A DNA stretch of 47,844 bases from Streptomyces flavotricini (GTDB taxonomy: Bacteria > Actinomycetota > Actinomycetes > Streptomycetales > Streptomycetaceae), in NCBI RefSeq assembly GCF_020639365.1, contig NZ_JAINUL010000001.1:5031675-5079518 (forward strand), read 5' to 3'. The position numbers and the translations under genes were made by a program. The notes below the pieces were generated by a model. The model worked only from the letters and a program-made list of their open reading frames with translations, was not told the DNA's origin and searched no databases. This document shows, one piece after another, positions 1 through 7,600 of the stretch. The stretch's first letter is position 1; every line of letters starts with the position of its first letter.

Positions 1-18
1 GCCCCATGGGCCCGTGGA

Positions 19-81
19 TTACGCGTACTCGATGTTGTTGAGGGCCTCGAACTCCTCGGCCACGATCTCGACGAACTGCAT
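19..81 (-). CDS. 20-aa candidate RiPP-like precursor peptide
   Basis: Short ORF reading MQFVEIVAEEFEALNNIEYA then TAA. A textbook ribosome-binding site (AAGGAGGTG) sits seven bases before its ATG, much stronger than expected for a chance ORF. It starts 58 bp after the stop of the E1-like adenylyltransferase gene on the same strand, the arrangement expected of a peptide substrate and its modifying enzyme (compare mccA/mccB or the pantocin peptide/PaaA pair). It is acidic (five Glu) and carries an Asn-Asn near the end, but does not end in Asn as microcin C peptides do; the Glu-Glu pair at 9-10 resembles the kind of site used in pantocin. Product and chemistry are unknown. A further ATG lies at 5-7 in the same direction, so the operon may continue past the window edge. 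Confidence 0.6.
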   Translation of the reverse strand: MQFVEIVAEEFEALNNIEYA

Positions 82-139
82 GTTGAAACACCTCCTTCTC
101 GTATTCAATTCAACCGGGAGAGAACTGTCTCCCGGAAGT

Positions 140-1198
140 TCATCGCCCGGAACACACCCGGCACGCGGGGTGTACGGGAAGCTCGATACGCTTGCCATCG
201 AAGAGGCTCTTTCCTTCTGCGAGGTAAGCATTTTTCGTCTGGGGCTCGGCCATGCCCGAAAGGAAGCGGTAGGCCTCCAGCAGCACGACACCGGACTCGG
301 ACGCGGGGTACGCGGCAAGGGAGCCGGCGGAGCGCCCGGGGAAGGCGGGCTCCTGTTCGACGAGGACGTCCCGCGGGCTCCCCGGCTCTGCCTGGGAGGC
401 TTGCAGGCACCCCGCACAGCTCGACTGACCAGGGAAGAAGAAGGGACCGATCCGGCCGCCTCCCGCCTCCAGGACCGGGACCCCGCACTGCAGGGCCCCT
501 TGGGCGACCCAGCGCCGGATGACCCGGTGCGGCTGGTCGGCCACATTGATGACGAGGTCGCAGGCCTCGGCCAGGCGGGCCACGTCATCCGGCCCCTTCA
601 CGTATTCGATGCGGCATTCCACGTCGAGGCGGGGAGCGAAGGCCTTCAGCCGGTCGCGTGCCACCTCGGCCTTGGGGCGGCCGACCGTGCTCTCGTCGTA
701 CAGGATCGAACGGTTGAGATTCGAGAGGGCCACCGTGTCCGGATCGCACAGGCGGATTGCTCCGACGCCCATGGCGGCCAGACCGTATGCGATCCAGCTC
801 CCGAGACCACCTGTCCCGATCAGCAGCACCCGCGCGTTGCGCACTCGAGCCTGCATGTCGAACCGGTTGGCTCCGTCACCTTCCTCGGCGGACAGGAATT
901 CGATCGTGCGGGAGTTTCTCTCCAGATCGAGCGGTGAAAAGTCGTGAGGGAGATCGATCTCCTCCAGGGCGCGGATGCCGTGGAGAGCGGATATCAGGCT
1001 GTCCGTTTCGAACTCGCCGTCCTCCCCCTGCGCCTTCACGTCCAGGTCCTGCGGGTGAACGCCATTCGAGAGCTGTGAAATAATCTGTCGATTCGAAGGG
1101 CTGTCCGGTATTGCTATCCCGCGGTTCCGCATGATGAGTTTGATGTTCTCGCCGTCGACGAGCTTCATCACCCTCTGGCGAAGGCGTATCGATCCCAT
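140..1198 (-). CDS. MccB/ThiF-like E1 adenylyltransferase
   Basis: About 352 aa. The core is an E1/ThiF/MoeB fold: nucleotide loop GTGGLGSW near residue 127, then CDPDTVALSNLNRS and GRPKAEVA, the ATP-binding and activating segment of this family. Four cysteines in two CxxC pairs (CAGC near 260, CRVC at the C-terminus) should bind structural zinc. The first ~110 residues are not E1 core and fit the peptide-binding region found in MccB-type enzymes. Known relatives adenylate a carboxylate or amide on a protein or peptide; with a 20-aa ORF directly downstream, a peptide substrate is inferred. An ATG at 1198 follows a GGGG stretch; an in-frame TTG lies nine bases upstream. The gene lies between two small peptide genes, probably in one operon. 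Confidence 0.85.
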   Translation of the reverse strand: MGSIRLRQRVMKLVDGENIKLIMRNRGIAIPDSPSNRQIISQLSNGVHPQDLDVKAQGEDGEFETDSLISALHGIRALEEIDLPHDFSPLDLERNSRTIEFLSAEEGDGANRFDMQARVRNARVLLIGTGGLGSWIAYGLAAMGVGAIRLCDPDTVALSNLNRSILYDESTVGRPKAEVARDRLKAFAPRLDVECRIEYVKGPDDVARLAEACDLVINVADQPHRVIRRWVAQGALQCGVPVLEAGGGRIGPFFFPGQSSCAGCLQASQAEPGSPRDVLVEQEPAFPGRSAGSLAAYPASESGVVLLEAYRFLSGMAEPQTKNAYLAEGKSLFDGKRIELPVHPACRVCSGR

Positions 1199-1261
1199 TC
1201 CAGCCAACCCCTGCCGTTCGGTCCTTTTCGTTCAACAGCCACAGAAGCGTGTCGCGCAGGC

Positions 1262-1405
1262 TCAGTCCCAACCCAGATCGCGCGGCTGCGCGCTCAAGGT
1301 GGTGCCGCTTGTCGAGGTGTCTGCGAACGCGGGTCCTGCGGAAAATGCGAAGACCGTCAGAGCTGTGCACAGTCCTACGAATGTCTTTCGGAAGACGTTG
1401 CTCAT
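1262..1405 (-). CDS. 47-aa secreted peptide
   Basis: Small ORF with a G-rich ribosome-binding site (GGGGGGAG) immediately before its ATG. Residues 1-28 form a classical Sec signal peptide: basic start (MSNVFRK), hydrophobic core, and cleavage site AFA before DTSTSG. The predicted mature part is only about 19 residues, rich in Ser/Thr and ending RDLGWD. It is the first gene after the promoter that also leads to the E1 enzyme, with a 50-60 bp gap. It might be an exported signal, an immunity factor or a second peptide product; no family is recognised. An upstream in-frame start at 1486 is less likely because it would spoil the signal peptide. Confidence 0.6.
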   Translation of the reverse strand: MSNVFRKTFVGLCTALTVFAFSAGPAFADTSTSGTTLSAQPRDLGWD

Positions 1406-1456
1406 CTCCCCCCCTTTTTTTGCTTTCCATCGGCGTCGCTCTCGGCCGATGACTGA

Positions 1457-1486
1457 ATACTGCCGCCCGGGAGTGGCGGTAATCAA
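1457..1486 (-). promoter_or_regulatory. Putative promoter with internal inverted repeat
   Basis: Read on the minus strand, TTGATT (1486-1481) and CAGTAT (1462-1457) are spaced by 18 bp. Between and around them lies an imperfect 9-bp inverted repeat (1459-1467 against 1475-1483, core CCGCC/GGCGG). This fits a regulator-controlled promoter for the 47-aa peptide and E1 genes; the divergent LuxR-type gene 45 bp away is the obvious candidate regulator. Inference from sequence only. Confidence 0.4.
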
Positions 1487-1530
1487 CGGCTAGGGTGGAT
1501 CAGTAGTTACATTGCTGGAAGGTGAGCCGG

Positions 1531-2526
1531 GTGCAGAAGTGTGCAAATCGGGACAAAGTGTGCGGTACGGAGGCGCAACTGTGCGCGACCGCTCTCGCTC
1601 TGTACGCCGACTGCGTTCGCACGGGTGTCGCAGACGCGCCGACGCTTCCCCCGTGCCTCGTCGGCCTGGGGCTGCTCCAGTCGCTCCCCGGTCCGCCGCA
1701 CCGCGTCGCGGCTGTCCGCCCCTCCGCGGCGCTGGCCATGCTCATCCGGCCCATCGAGGACGAGATACGGCGCAACGCCCAGCGGGTCGCCGAGCTCCAG
1801 AGCGTGCTCGACCCCGTCCAGGACGTCTATGAGGCCAATGCCGACCGCAGCGGTGGATCCGTCACGCTGCTGAAGGGGCTTCCGGCGATCAACGCCGCCC
1901 TCGACGAGGCCACCGCGGCCACCCGCGACGAGATCCTGACCGCCCAGCCCGGTGGCGGGCGCGCCCCCTCGACGCTCGCCGACGCCGTCGACCGGGGGCG
2001 GGGCCCCCTGGAACGCGGCGTGCGCATGCGGACCCTCTACCAGCACACCGTCCGCCACAACCAGCCCACGCTGGCCTACATGGAGAGGATGCTCGAAATC
2101 GGTCCCATCGAGGTCCGGACCCTGGACGAGCTCTTCGACCGCTTGATGGTCTTCGACCGGAAGGTGGCCTTCGTGCCGGCGCGGAACGACCGCCAGGAAG
2201 CGCTGGAGATCCGGGAGCCGGCCCTCGTCGAATACCTCGCGGGCGTGTTCGAGACCGCCTGGGCGCGAGCCTCCCCGCTGGCCGAACCCGGCGTCACCGA
2301 GACCCGCGTCGGTGATTCCCTGCCCGAGGTGCAGCGCACGATCGGCCGGCTCCTCGTCGAGGGGCACATGGACGAGTCCATCGCCCGACGCCTGGGCATG
2401 AGCGTGCGCACCTGCCGTGCCCACATCGCGAAGCTCAGTGCCGAGCTGGGCAGCAAGAACCGCGCCCAGCTGGGATTCCTCCTGGCCGCGTCCCAAGTGC
2501 TGAGCGCGGAGAACGCCGAGAGCTGA
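1531..2526 (+). CDS. LuxR-type transcriptional regulator
   Basis: About 331 aa. The C-terminal ~65 residues form a LuxR/GerE helix-turn-helix (VQRTIGRLLVEGHMDESIARRLGMSVRTCRAHIAKL); the N-terminal part looks like the degenerate winged-helix (TrmB-like) module of a common Streptomyces LuxR class that has no receiver domain. The GTG at 1531 is chosen because GGAAGGTGA lies just before it; other in-frame GTGs are at 1522 (no spacing) and 1558. It is transcribed divergently from the secreted-peptide and E1 genes, so local control of that peptide locus is the simplest reading. The N-terminal 25 residues contain four cysteines, which is unusual, but may not be translated if the start is later. Confidence 0.8.
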   Translation: MQKCANRDKVCGTEAQLCATALALYADCVRTGVADAPTLPPCLVGLGLLQSLPGPPHRVAAVRPSAALAMLIRPIEDEIRRNAQRVAELQSVLDPVQDVYEANADRSGGSVTLLKGLPAINAALDEATAATRDEILTAQPGGGRAPSTLADAVDRGRGPLERGVRMRTLYQHTVRHNQPTLAYMERMLEIGPIEVRTLDELFDRLMVFDRKVAFVPARNDRQEALEIREPALVEYLAGVFETAWARASPLAEPGVTETRVGDSLPEVQRTIGRLLVEGHMDESIARRLGMSVRTCRAHIAKLSAELGSKNRAQLGFLLAASQVLSAENAES

Positions 2527-2567
2527 GGGCTGCGGCGGGGCGCGCCGGGGTCCGCGTCCGGGGGGGG

Positions 2568-3785
2568 CTACCCCCGCCCCAGGACCAGCGTTCCCGACGA
2601 GCAGAACCAGCCGCCCGTGCCCGACGCCACCGCCACCTCCGGGAGGCGGCCGCCCCGGCGGGTGACCTGGCGGTCGGGGCCCGCCTCGCCGCGCAGCTGG
2701 CGGACCGCTTCGACGATCAGGAACAGGCCGCGCATGCCCGGGTGGCAGGCCGACAGGCCACCGCCGTCGGTGTTGACCGGGAGTTCGCCCTCCCGCAGCA
2801 GGCGGCCCTTCTCCACGAAGGCCCCGCCCTCGCCCTTCGCGCAGAAGCCGAGGTCCTCCAGGGTGACCAGGGTCATGTACGTGAACGCGTCGTAGATCTG
2901 CGCGATGTCGACGTCTGCCGGAGTCACCCCCGCCCGCTCGAACGCCATGCGGCCCGAGACCGCCGCCGGGGAGACCGTGAAGTCCTCCCACTCCGACATC
3001 GTCGTATGGGAGACCGCCGTGCCCGAGCCCAGGATCCAGACCGGCTCCTTCGCCGTGTCCGGTACGTAGTCCTCCGCGGCCAGCAGCACCGCGCAGCCGC
3101 CGTCCGAGCGGATGCAGCAGTGCAGCTTCGTGAACGGGTCCGCGATCATCTCGCCGGACAGGACCTCGTCGACCGTGATCGGGTCGCGGAACATCGCGTC
3201 CGGGTTCGTCGCCGCGTTCGCCCGGGCCTGGACCGCCACCGAGGCGAGCTGTTCGAGCGTCGTCCCGTACTCGTGCATGTGGCGGCGCGCGGCCATCGCG
3301 TACTTCGAGACCAGCGTGTGCCCGTACGGCGCCTCGAACTGCAGCGGTCCGCGCGCCCCGAAGGAGAGGTTCGAGGTGCGCCGCCGGGCCTTGATGTCGG
3401 CCCGGGCCGTCGAGCCGTAGACCAGCAGCACGGCGTTGGCGTGCCCGGCGGCTATCGCGTCCGCCGCGTGCGCCGCCATCACCTCCCAGGTCGAGCCGCC
3501 CACCGAGGTGGAGTCGACCCAGGTGGGGCGCAGCCCCAGGTACTCGGCCACCTCCACCGGCGCGAGGATGCCGAGGCCGGCCGAGGCGAAGCCGTCGATG
3601 ACGGAGCGGTCCAGGCCGGAGTCGGCCAGGGCGCGGCGGGCGGCCTGTGCGTGGAGGGCGTACGGGGTGGGGCCGTCCACCCGGCCGCAGTCGGAGAGGG
3701 CGACGCCGACGACGGCGACCCGGCGGCGTCCGTCGCGGGGTTCTGTCGTGGGTCCGGATACGGGTCCGGGCGTGGGTGCAGGCAT
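2568..3785 (-). CDS. Thiolase-family lipid-transfer protein
   Basis: 405 aa, thiolase fold of the SCP-x/Ltp (lipid-transfer protein) group. Family segments are visible: GGSTWEVMAAHAADAI, HMHEYGTTLEQLASVAVQARANAATNPDAM, DIAQIYDAFTYMTLVTLEDLGFCAKGEG and the late GGGLSACHPGMRG. Such proteins act as thiolases or, with a DUF35 partner, as aldolases on steroid side-chain CoA esters. There is no DUF35 gene next to it; one lies at 14.6 kb. The operator-like palindrome begins 16 bp upstream of the start, so it is placed in the TetR regulon. The divergent acyl-CoA dehydrogenase has its own operator. No clear ribosome-binding site precedes the ATG, so translation may be leaderless or start slightly downstream. 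Confidence 0.85.
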   Translation of the reverse strand: MPAPTPGPVSGPTTEPRDGRRRVAVVGVALSDCGRVDGPTPYALHAQAARRALADSGLDRSVIDGFASAGLGILAPVEVAEYLGLRPTWVDSTSVGGSTWEVMAAHAADAIAAGHANAVLLVYGSTARADIKARRRTSNLSFGARGPLQFEAPYGHTLVSKYAMAARRHMHEYGTTLEQLASVAVQARANAATNPDAMFRDPITVDEVLSGEMIADPFTKLHCCIRSDGGCAVLLAAEDYVPDTAKEPVWILGSGTAVSHTTMSEWEDFTVSPAAVSGRMAFERAGVTPADVDIAQIYDAFTYMTLVTLEDLGFCAKGEGGAFVEKGRLLREGELPVNTDGGGLSACHPGMRGLFLIVEAVRQLRGEAGPDRQVTRRGGRLPEVAVASGTGGWFCSSGTLVLGRG

Positions 3786-3801
3786 GCACCAGAAAGTACA
3801 T

Positions 3802-3816
3802 CTGACGTAGCGTCAG
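3802..3816. promoter_or_regulatory. Regulon operator copy 1 (perfect)
   Basis: CTGACGTAGCGTCAG, a perfect 6-3-6 palindrome, 16 bp upstream of the thiolase start at 3785. Inferred binding site for the TetR protein encoded at 5743-6390. Confidence 0.75.
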
Positions 3817-3904
3817 TTTCTAGCCCGTGCGCCGCGATCCCCGTGGCCCCCCCGTCGATCCCCGGGTCCCCGCCCCCTGTGCATCTGCCGCCGCCCGCCC
3901 TAAC

Positions 3905-3919
3905 ATGACGGCCCGTCAG
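3905..3919. promoter_or_regulatory. Regulon operator copy 2 (one mismatch)
   Basis: ATGACGGCCCGTCAG, one base off CTGACGnnnCGTCAG. It ends 20 bp before the acyl-CoA dehydrogenase start and just precedes that gene's ribosome-binding site, so a bound repressor would block initiation. Confidence 0.7.
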
Positions 3920-3939
3920 ATACGGGGAGGAGCCCGACG

Positions 3940-5139
3940 ATGGATGCCGCCTTCACCGCGGAGCAGGACGAGATGCGCCGCACCCTGCGCGAGATCCTGG
4001 GCAAACGCTGCGGTCCGGACGAGGTCAAGGCCGCCGTCCGCACCGCCGCCGGACACGACCGCGAGCTCTGGCAGCAGCTCGCGCAACAGCTCGGCCTGCC
4101 CGGCATCGCCGTCGCCGAGGAGTACGGGGGCGTCGGCTGCGCCCCCGCCGACCTGGCACTGGCCTGCGAGGAGACCGGCCGGGCGCTGCTGCCGTCGCCG
4201 CTGCTGGCCACCGCCGCGCTCGCCGTGCCGCTGATCACCGCCCTCGGCACCGCCGCGCAGCGCTCCGGACTGCTCCCGGATCTCGCCGCGGGCCGCCTCA
4301 CCGCCGCCCTCGCCGTCCCCGGCCCGGCCCTCTCCACCGCCCTCGCTCTGACCGGCGACAACACCCCCGGGGAGTGGGCCGGCGGGGGCCGGGCCGGCGG
4401 GGTGCAGGCCCGGCCCGGCGAGGGCGGCGGCTGGCGCCTGTACGGGGAGGCCGCCCAGGTGCTCGACGGGCACAGCGCCTCCCTGCTGCTGGTCGCCGCG
4501 CACGCCGGCGGGTTCGCCCGCAGCCGGACCCTGCTGTTCCTCGTGCGGGAGGACGCGCCCGGCCTGGCCCGGTCGCGGCAGGTCACCCTCGACGAGACCC
4601 GGCCGCAGGCCCGCGTCCAACTACGCGACACCCCAGCAGAGTTGCTCGGCGCCGACGCCGACAACGCCACCGGCGAAGCGGTCCTCGACGCGCTCGCCGC
4701 CACCGGGCGCACCGCGGCCGCCGTCCTCGCCGCCGAGGCGGTCGGCGCGGCCGGGCAGGCGCTGGCCCGCACGGTGGAGTACGTACGCCAGCGCGAGCAG
4801 TTCGGACGGCCCGTCGGGTCGTTCCAGGCGGTCAAACACCGGCTCGCCGACCTCTACGTACACGTCCAGGCGGCCCGATCGGCGGCCTACTACGCCGCCT
4901 GGGACCCGCGGCAGGGCGGCCTCGCCCTCGCCCAGGCCCTCGAAGCCCTGCGGATCACGGCCGGCGAGGCGATCCAGCTGCACGGCGGCATCGGCTTCAC
5001 CTGGGAGCACGACGCGCACCTGTACTTCAAACGGGCCGCGGCCGACGAGCTGCTCTTCGGCCCCGTCCACCGGCTGCGGGCGCACGCCGCCCACCGCTCG
5101 GGCCTGTTCACCACCCCACAGGAGAAGGTGGCCGTCTGA
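3940..5139 (+). CDS. Acyl-CoA dehydrogenase (FadE-like)
   Basis: 399 aa FAD-dependent acyl-CoA dehydrogenase, expected to introduce an alpha-beta double bond into an acyl-CoA. The N-terminal helical domain (1-110) contains EEYGGVGCAPADLALACEETGRAL; the C-terminal domain carries EYVRQREQFGRPVGSFQAVKH and QLHGGIGFTWEHDAHLYFKRA, both typical of the family. It resembles the steroid/terpenoid FadE subunits of actinobacteria, which often work as heterotetramers; no second FadE lies in the window, so it is either homomeric or paired elsewhere. GGGGAGGAG precedes the ATG. It overlaps the next gene by one base (TGATG), so the two are translationally coupled. Confidence 0.9.
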   Translation: MDAAFTAEQDEMRRTLREILGKRCGPDEVKAAVRTAAGHDRELWQQLAQQLGLPGIAVAEEYGGVGCAPADLALACEETGRALLPSPLLATAALAVPLITALGTAAQRSGLLPDLAAGRLTAALAVPGPALSTALALTGDNTPGEWAGGGRAGGVQARPGEGGGWRLYGEAAQVLDGHSASLLLVAAHAGGFARSRTLLFLVREDAPGLARSRQVTLDETRPQARVQLRDTPAELLGADADNATGEAVLDALAATGRTAAAVLAAEAVGAAGQALARTVEYVRQREQFGRPVGSFQAVKHRLADLYVHVQAARSAAYYAAWDPRQGGLALAQALEALRITAGEAIQLHGGIGFTWEHDAHLYFKRAAADELLFGPVHRLRAHAAHRSGLFTTPQEKVAV

Positions 5140-5618
5140 TGCCCATGACAGCCGGCGTCAAGCTGATGCAGAAGGTCTCCTCGACCATGCTGTTCGCCAA
5201 GCTCGCACCGCACTTCATCCCCGCAATGGACAAGGCGGTGCACAAGCTGACCCGCGGCAAGGTCATGCTCAGTGCCCAGATGCTCCCCGGCGTGATCCTG
5301 ACCGCCAAGGGCGCCAAGACGGGCGAGCCGCGCACCACGCCGCTCGCCTGCATGCCGGAGGAGGGGGGCGTCAGCTGGCTCCTGATCGGCTCCAACTTCG
5401 GCCGCCCCGGACATCCGGCGTGGACCGCGAACCTGCTCAAGCACCCTGACGCGAACGTGAATTGGAAGGGTCAGGACATCGCCGTACGGGCCCGGTTGCT
5501 GGAGGGCGCGGAGCGCGCGGCGGCGTGGCAGGCCGTGCTGGGGTTCTGGCCGCCGTACGCGACGTACCAGGCGCGCATCGAGCGCGAGATCCGGCTGTTC
5601 CGCCTGGAGCGTCGCTGA
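5139..5618 (+). CDS. Deazaflavin (F420)-dependent oxidoreductase, Ddn-like
   Basis: 159 aa, matching the nitroreductase/deazaflavin-dependent oxidoreductase family (split beta-barrel, Ddn/Rv3547 type). Diagnostic features are VILTAKGAKTGEPRTTPLACMPEEGG and the cofactor-binding GSNFGRPGHPAWTANLLKHPDANV, followed by FWPPYATYQARI near the end. Members use F420H2 to reduce enones, quinones or nitro compounds. Its ATG shares a base with the acyl-CoA dehydrogenase stop codon, so it probably acts on a related intermediate or protects redox balance in the same pathway. Two F420-type luciferase-like enzymes lie in the same inferred regulon at 38-41 kb. Confidence 0.88.
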   Translation: MPMTAGVKLMQKVSSTMLFAKLAPHFIPAMDKAVHKLTRGKVMLSAQMLPGVILTAKGAKTGEPRTTPLACMPEEGGVSWLLIGSNFGRPGHPAWTANLLKHPDANVNWKGQDIAVRARLLEGAERAAAWQAVLGFWPPYATYQARIEREIRLFRLERR

Positions 5619-5716
5619 TCGCGGCGGCCGGCCGGTAGGAGAGCTGGGAAGACGAGCGAGGAAGGCGAAGCGGGGAGGACGAGCGGGATCGGGAGAGGGG
5701 ACGCGGAGGAGGGAGG

Positions 5717-5743
5717 GCGGCGGACCCGGGGAGGGTCCGCCGC
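5717..5743. terminator. Bidirectional hairpin terminator
   Basis: Perfect 11-bp stem (GCGGCGGACCC / GGGTCCGCCGC) with a 5-base loop, between the convergent oxidoreductase and tetR genes, touching the tetR stop codon. The 80 bases before it (about 5635-5715) are almost all purines on the plus strand. Confidence 0.7.
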
Positions 5744-6390
5744 TACTTGGTCGGCTTCTTCCCGGTGATGCCCAGGTGGACGAGCAGCGCCAGGTTCGGC
5801 TTGAGCTCGGCCTGCTTGACGCCCCAGGTCTGGAAGCCCTTCTGGTGCGAGGCGACCGCGGCCAGCATCGCGACCAGCGAACCCGCCATCGCCGCCGGGC
5901 TGAGGTCCTTGTCGACCTTGCCCTTGGCCTGGAGCTCCTTCATCGACTCCGTGAGGGAGTTGGTGACGGAGTTCAGGATCTTCATGCGGATCTTGTAGAA
6001 GCGCTTGTCGCCCTCGGCCGCACCGAGGTCGACGACCCGCAGGATCGCGTCGTTGCGCCGCCAGAAGTCCAGGAAACCCTCGACGAGCTCCTCGGCGGCC
6101 TGCCAGCCGGCCTTGCCGACCCAGTTGCGGCCCTCGACGAGCGCCGTCAACTGCGCGCCCTCCGTGGCCATTTGCTCGGCGATCTCCAGGACGGCGCCCT
6201 CGACGTCCGGGAAGTACTGGTAGAAGGTCGCGGGAGAGGTGCCGGCCTTGCGGGCGACGTCGATCACCTTGACGTCGCGGTACGGCGAGGAGCTGAGCAT
6301 CTCGCTGAGGCAGTCGAGCAGCTTCTGCCGCGTCGCCTGACCGCGCCGGCCGGCAACGCGGCCGTCGACGGTGCGTACTTGTCCTGTCAT
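5743..6390 (-). CDS. TetR-family regulator, inferred master of the CTGACG regulon
   Basis: 215 aa. The N-terminal DNA-binding domain covers residues ~15-65: RRGQATRQKLLDCLSEML, then the helix-turn-helix VIDVARKAGTSPATFYQYF, the TetR signature. The C-terminal ligand domain is all-helical and holds two Trp in the likely pocket region. A CTGACG-type palindrome overlaps its own start codon, and seven near-identical copies lie upstream of fatty-acid/ring catabolism genes in this window, so it is inferred to repress them and itself, with an acyl-CoA or pathway intermediate as inducer. That assignment rests on site distribution and gene company; no other TetR gene is present here. Confidence 0.88.
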   Translation of the reverse strand: MTGQVRTVDGRVAGRRGQATRQKLLDCLSEMLSSSPYRDVKVIDVARKAGTSPATFYQYFPDVEGAVLEIAEQMATEGAQLTALVEGRNWVGKAGWQAAEELVEGFLDFWRRNDAILRVVDLGAAEGDKRFYKIRMKILNSVTNSLTESMKELQAKGKVDKDLSPAAMAGSLVAMLAAVASHQKGFQTWGVKQAELKPNLALLVHLGITGKKPTK

Positions 6391-6398
6391 GCCGTCAG
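6384..6398. promoter_or_regulatory. Regulon operator copy 3, overlapping the tetR start
   Basis: CTGTCATGCCGTCAG: the right half-site is perfect and the left differs at two bases because it encodes the tetR start (cat at 6388-6390). Position suggests autorepression, and weaker binding than at target genes. Confidence 0.5.
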
Positions 6399-6617
6399 CT
6401 TACCGAGGGGTGATCTGCGCGCGATTCGGCCGCCTGCAAATGGGGTTACGTGACACCTGGCCTGGGCGAAGGCGGCGCCCCGGGCCGCTCCGGGTGGCGG
6501 TTTCCGGGCGGCGGACGTGCCGATTCCGGGCGCATTCCGCACAGATCCGGTGCGAAATCCGGGCGGGCGGAGCCCCGCCCGCCCCGCCCGCTTCCTCTCG
6601 AAATCCCCCGATTAGTC

Positions 6618-6638
6618 TTGTCAACAGGCTGTGGACAA
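6618..6638. promoter_or_regulatory. Inverted pair of DnaA-box-like 9-mers
   Basis: The 306-bp gap 6391-6696 holds no gene. Its one clear structure is TTGTCAACA ggc TGTGGACAA: the right arm is the exact reverse complement of the Streptomyces DnaA box TTGTCCACA and the left arm differs by one base. It lies ~60 bp upstream of the VOC gene. It could be a DnaA-responsive site or an operator for an unrelated dimer. The rest of the gap (6460-6600) is G/C-rich without recognisable features. Confidence 0.4.
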
Positions 6639-6696
6639 GTTTTCGGGCAGATCATGGCTGAGGGGCACAGAGGGGCACAACGGAAGGAACCGGGCC

Positions 6697-7497
6697 ATGG
6701 CCGCATTCGCGGAGGGCACACCCTGCTGGGTGGACGCCTCGCTGCCGGACGTCGAGGCCGGCAAGCGCTTCTACGGTGAGCTCTTCGGGTGGACCTTCTC
6801 CGCCGGTGCCGGCCCCGAATACGGCGGCTACACCCAGGCCTACAGCCGCGGCCGCAACGTCGCCGCCCTCGCCCCCAAACCCGACGGCCGCATGCCCACC
6901 GTCTGGGGGATCTACCTCTACACCGTCGACGCCTACGCGTGCGCCGCCCGCATCCGCGCCTCCGGCGGCCAGATGGTCATGGACCCCCAGCCGGTGGGCC
7001 CGTACGGGGGCGCAGCGCTGGCCGCCGACCCCGGCGGGGCCGTCTTCGGGCTGTGGCAGCCCGGCACCCACCACGGCTTCGAGGCCCAGCAGGAGCCGTA
7101 CACGTACTGCTGGAGCGAGGTCTACACGCGCGCCCGCGACGCGGTCGACGTCTTCTACGCCAACGTCTTCGGCTACGTCCCCGAGGACCAGGACGACGCG
7201 GGCAGCGGCATCGAATACCGCCTGTGGTCCCCGCCCGGCAGCCGGCCCGGGGCCGAGACCGCCGTCCTGGGGCGCAGCCTGATCACCGACGCCTTCCCGG
7301 AGATCATGCCGGCGCACTTCCTCGTGTACTTCGCCGTCCCGGACGTGGACGAGTCCGTCGCGACGGTGAGGCGGCTCGGCGGCCGCGTCACCGCCGACCC
7401 CTTCGACACGCCGCACGGGCGGATCGCGGTCGTCGCCGACAACCAGGGCGCGGTCTTCGCCCTCCTTTCGGAGCCCCGTACGGTCCCGCACGGGTAG
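6697..7497 (+). CDS. Two-domain VOC (glyoxalase/bleomycin-resistance fold) protein
   Basis: 266 aa with two vicinal-oxygen-chelate modules. Module 1 (1-125) begins GTPCWVDASLPDVEAGKRFYGELFGWTF; module 2 (130-262) holds YCWSEVYTRARDAVDVFYANVFGYV and ends with GRIAVVADNQGAVFALL, the usual last strand. Family members bind a metal or small hydrophobic ligand; this subgroup is widespread in Streptomyces and mostly of unknown substrate, often labelled a hydrolase or CFP32-like. GGAAGGAA lies 8-9 bases before the ATG, supporting this start over the upstream in-frame one. It is monocistronic, with a hairpin directly after it. Confidence 0.85.
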   Translation: MAAFAEGTPCWVDASLPDVEAGKRFYGELFGWTFSAGAGPEYGGYTQAYSRGRNVAALAPKPDGRMPTVWGIYLYTVDAYACAARIRASGGQMVMDPQPVGPYGGAALAADPGGAVFGLWQPGTHHGFEAQQEPYTYCWSEVYTRARDAVDVFYANVFGYVPEDQDDAGSGIEYRLWSPPGSRPGAETAVLGRSLITDAFPEIMPAHFLVYFAVPDVDESVATVRRLGGRVTADPFDTPHGRIAVVADNQGAVFALLSEPRTVPHG

Positions 7498-7530
7498 GCG
7501 GTGTCGAGGGGATGTCCGGGCCCGTTCGCG

Positions 7531-7552
7531 TCCGGGCCCGGTCGGGCCCGGA
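7531..7552 (+). terminator. Hairpin after the VOC gene
   Basis: TCCGGGCCC GGTC GGGCCCGGA: perfect 9-bp stem, 4-base loop, 34 bp after the stop codon. No U-tract, as usual in Streptomyces. Confidence 0.55.
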
Positions 7553-7600
7553 CTGTGACGACGCGCCCCTCGCGCGGGCCTGACAGAATCGGGTTGCGCG

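Noticed and set aside
1507..3801. 764-codon minus-strand frame across the LuxR and thiolase genes
   Set aside because: Composition is His/Arg/Pro/Gly-rich low complexity; it runs antisense to the LuxR gene and in the wrong phase through the thiolase.
6618..6638. Replication origin
   Set aside because: Only two DnaA-like boxes; no dnaA/dnaN neighbours and no box cluster.
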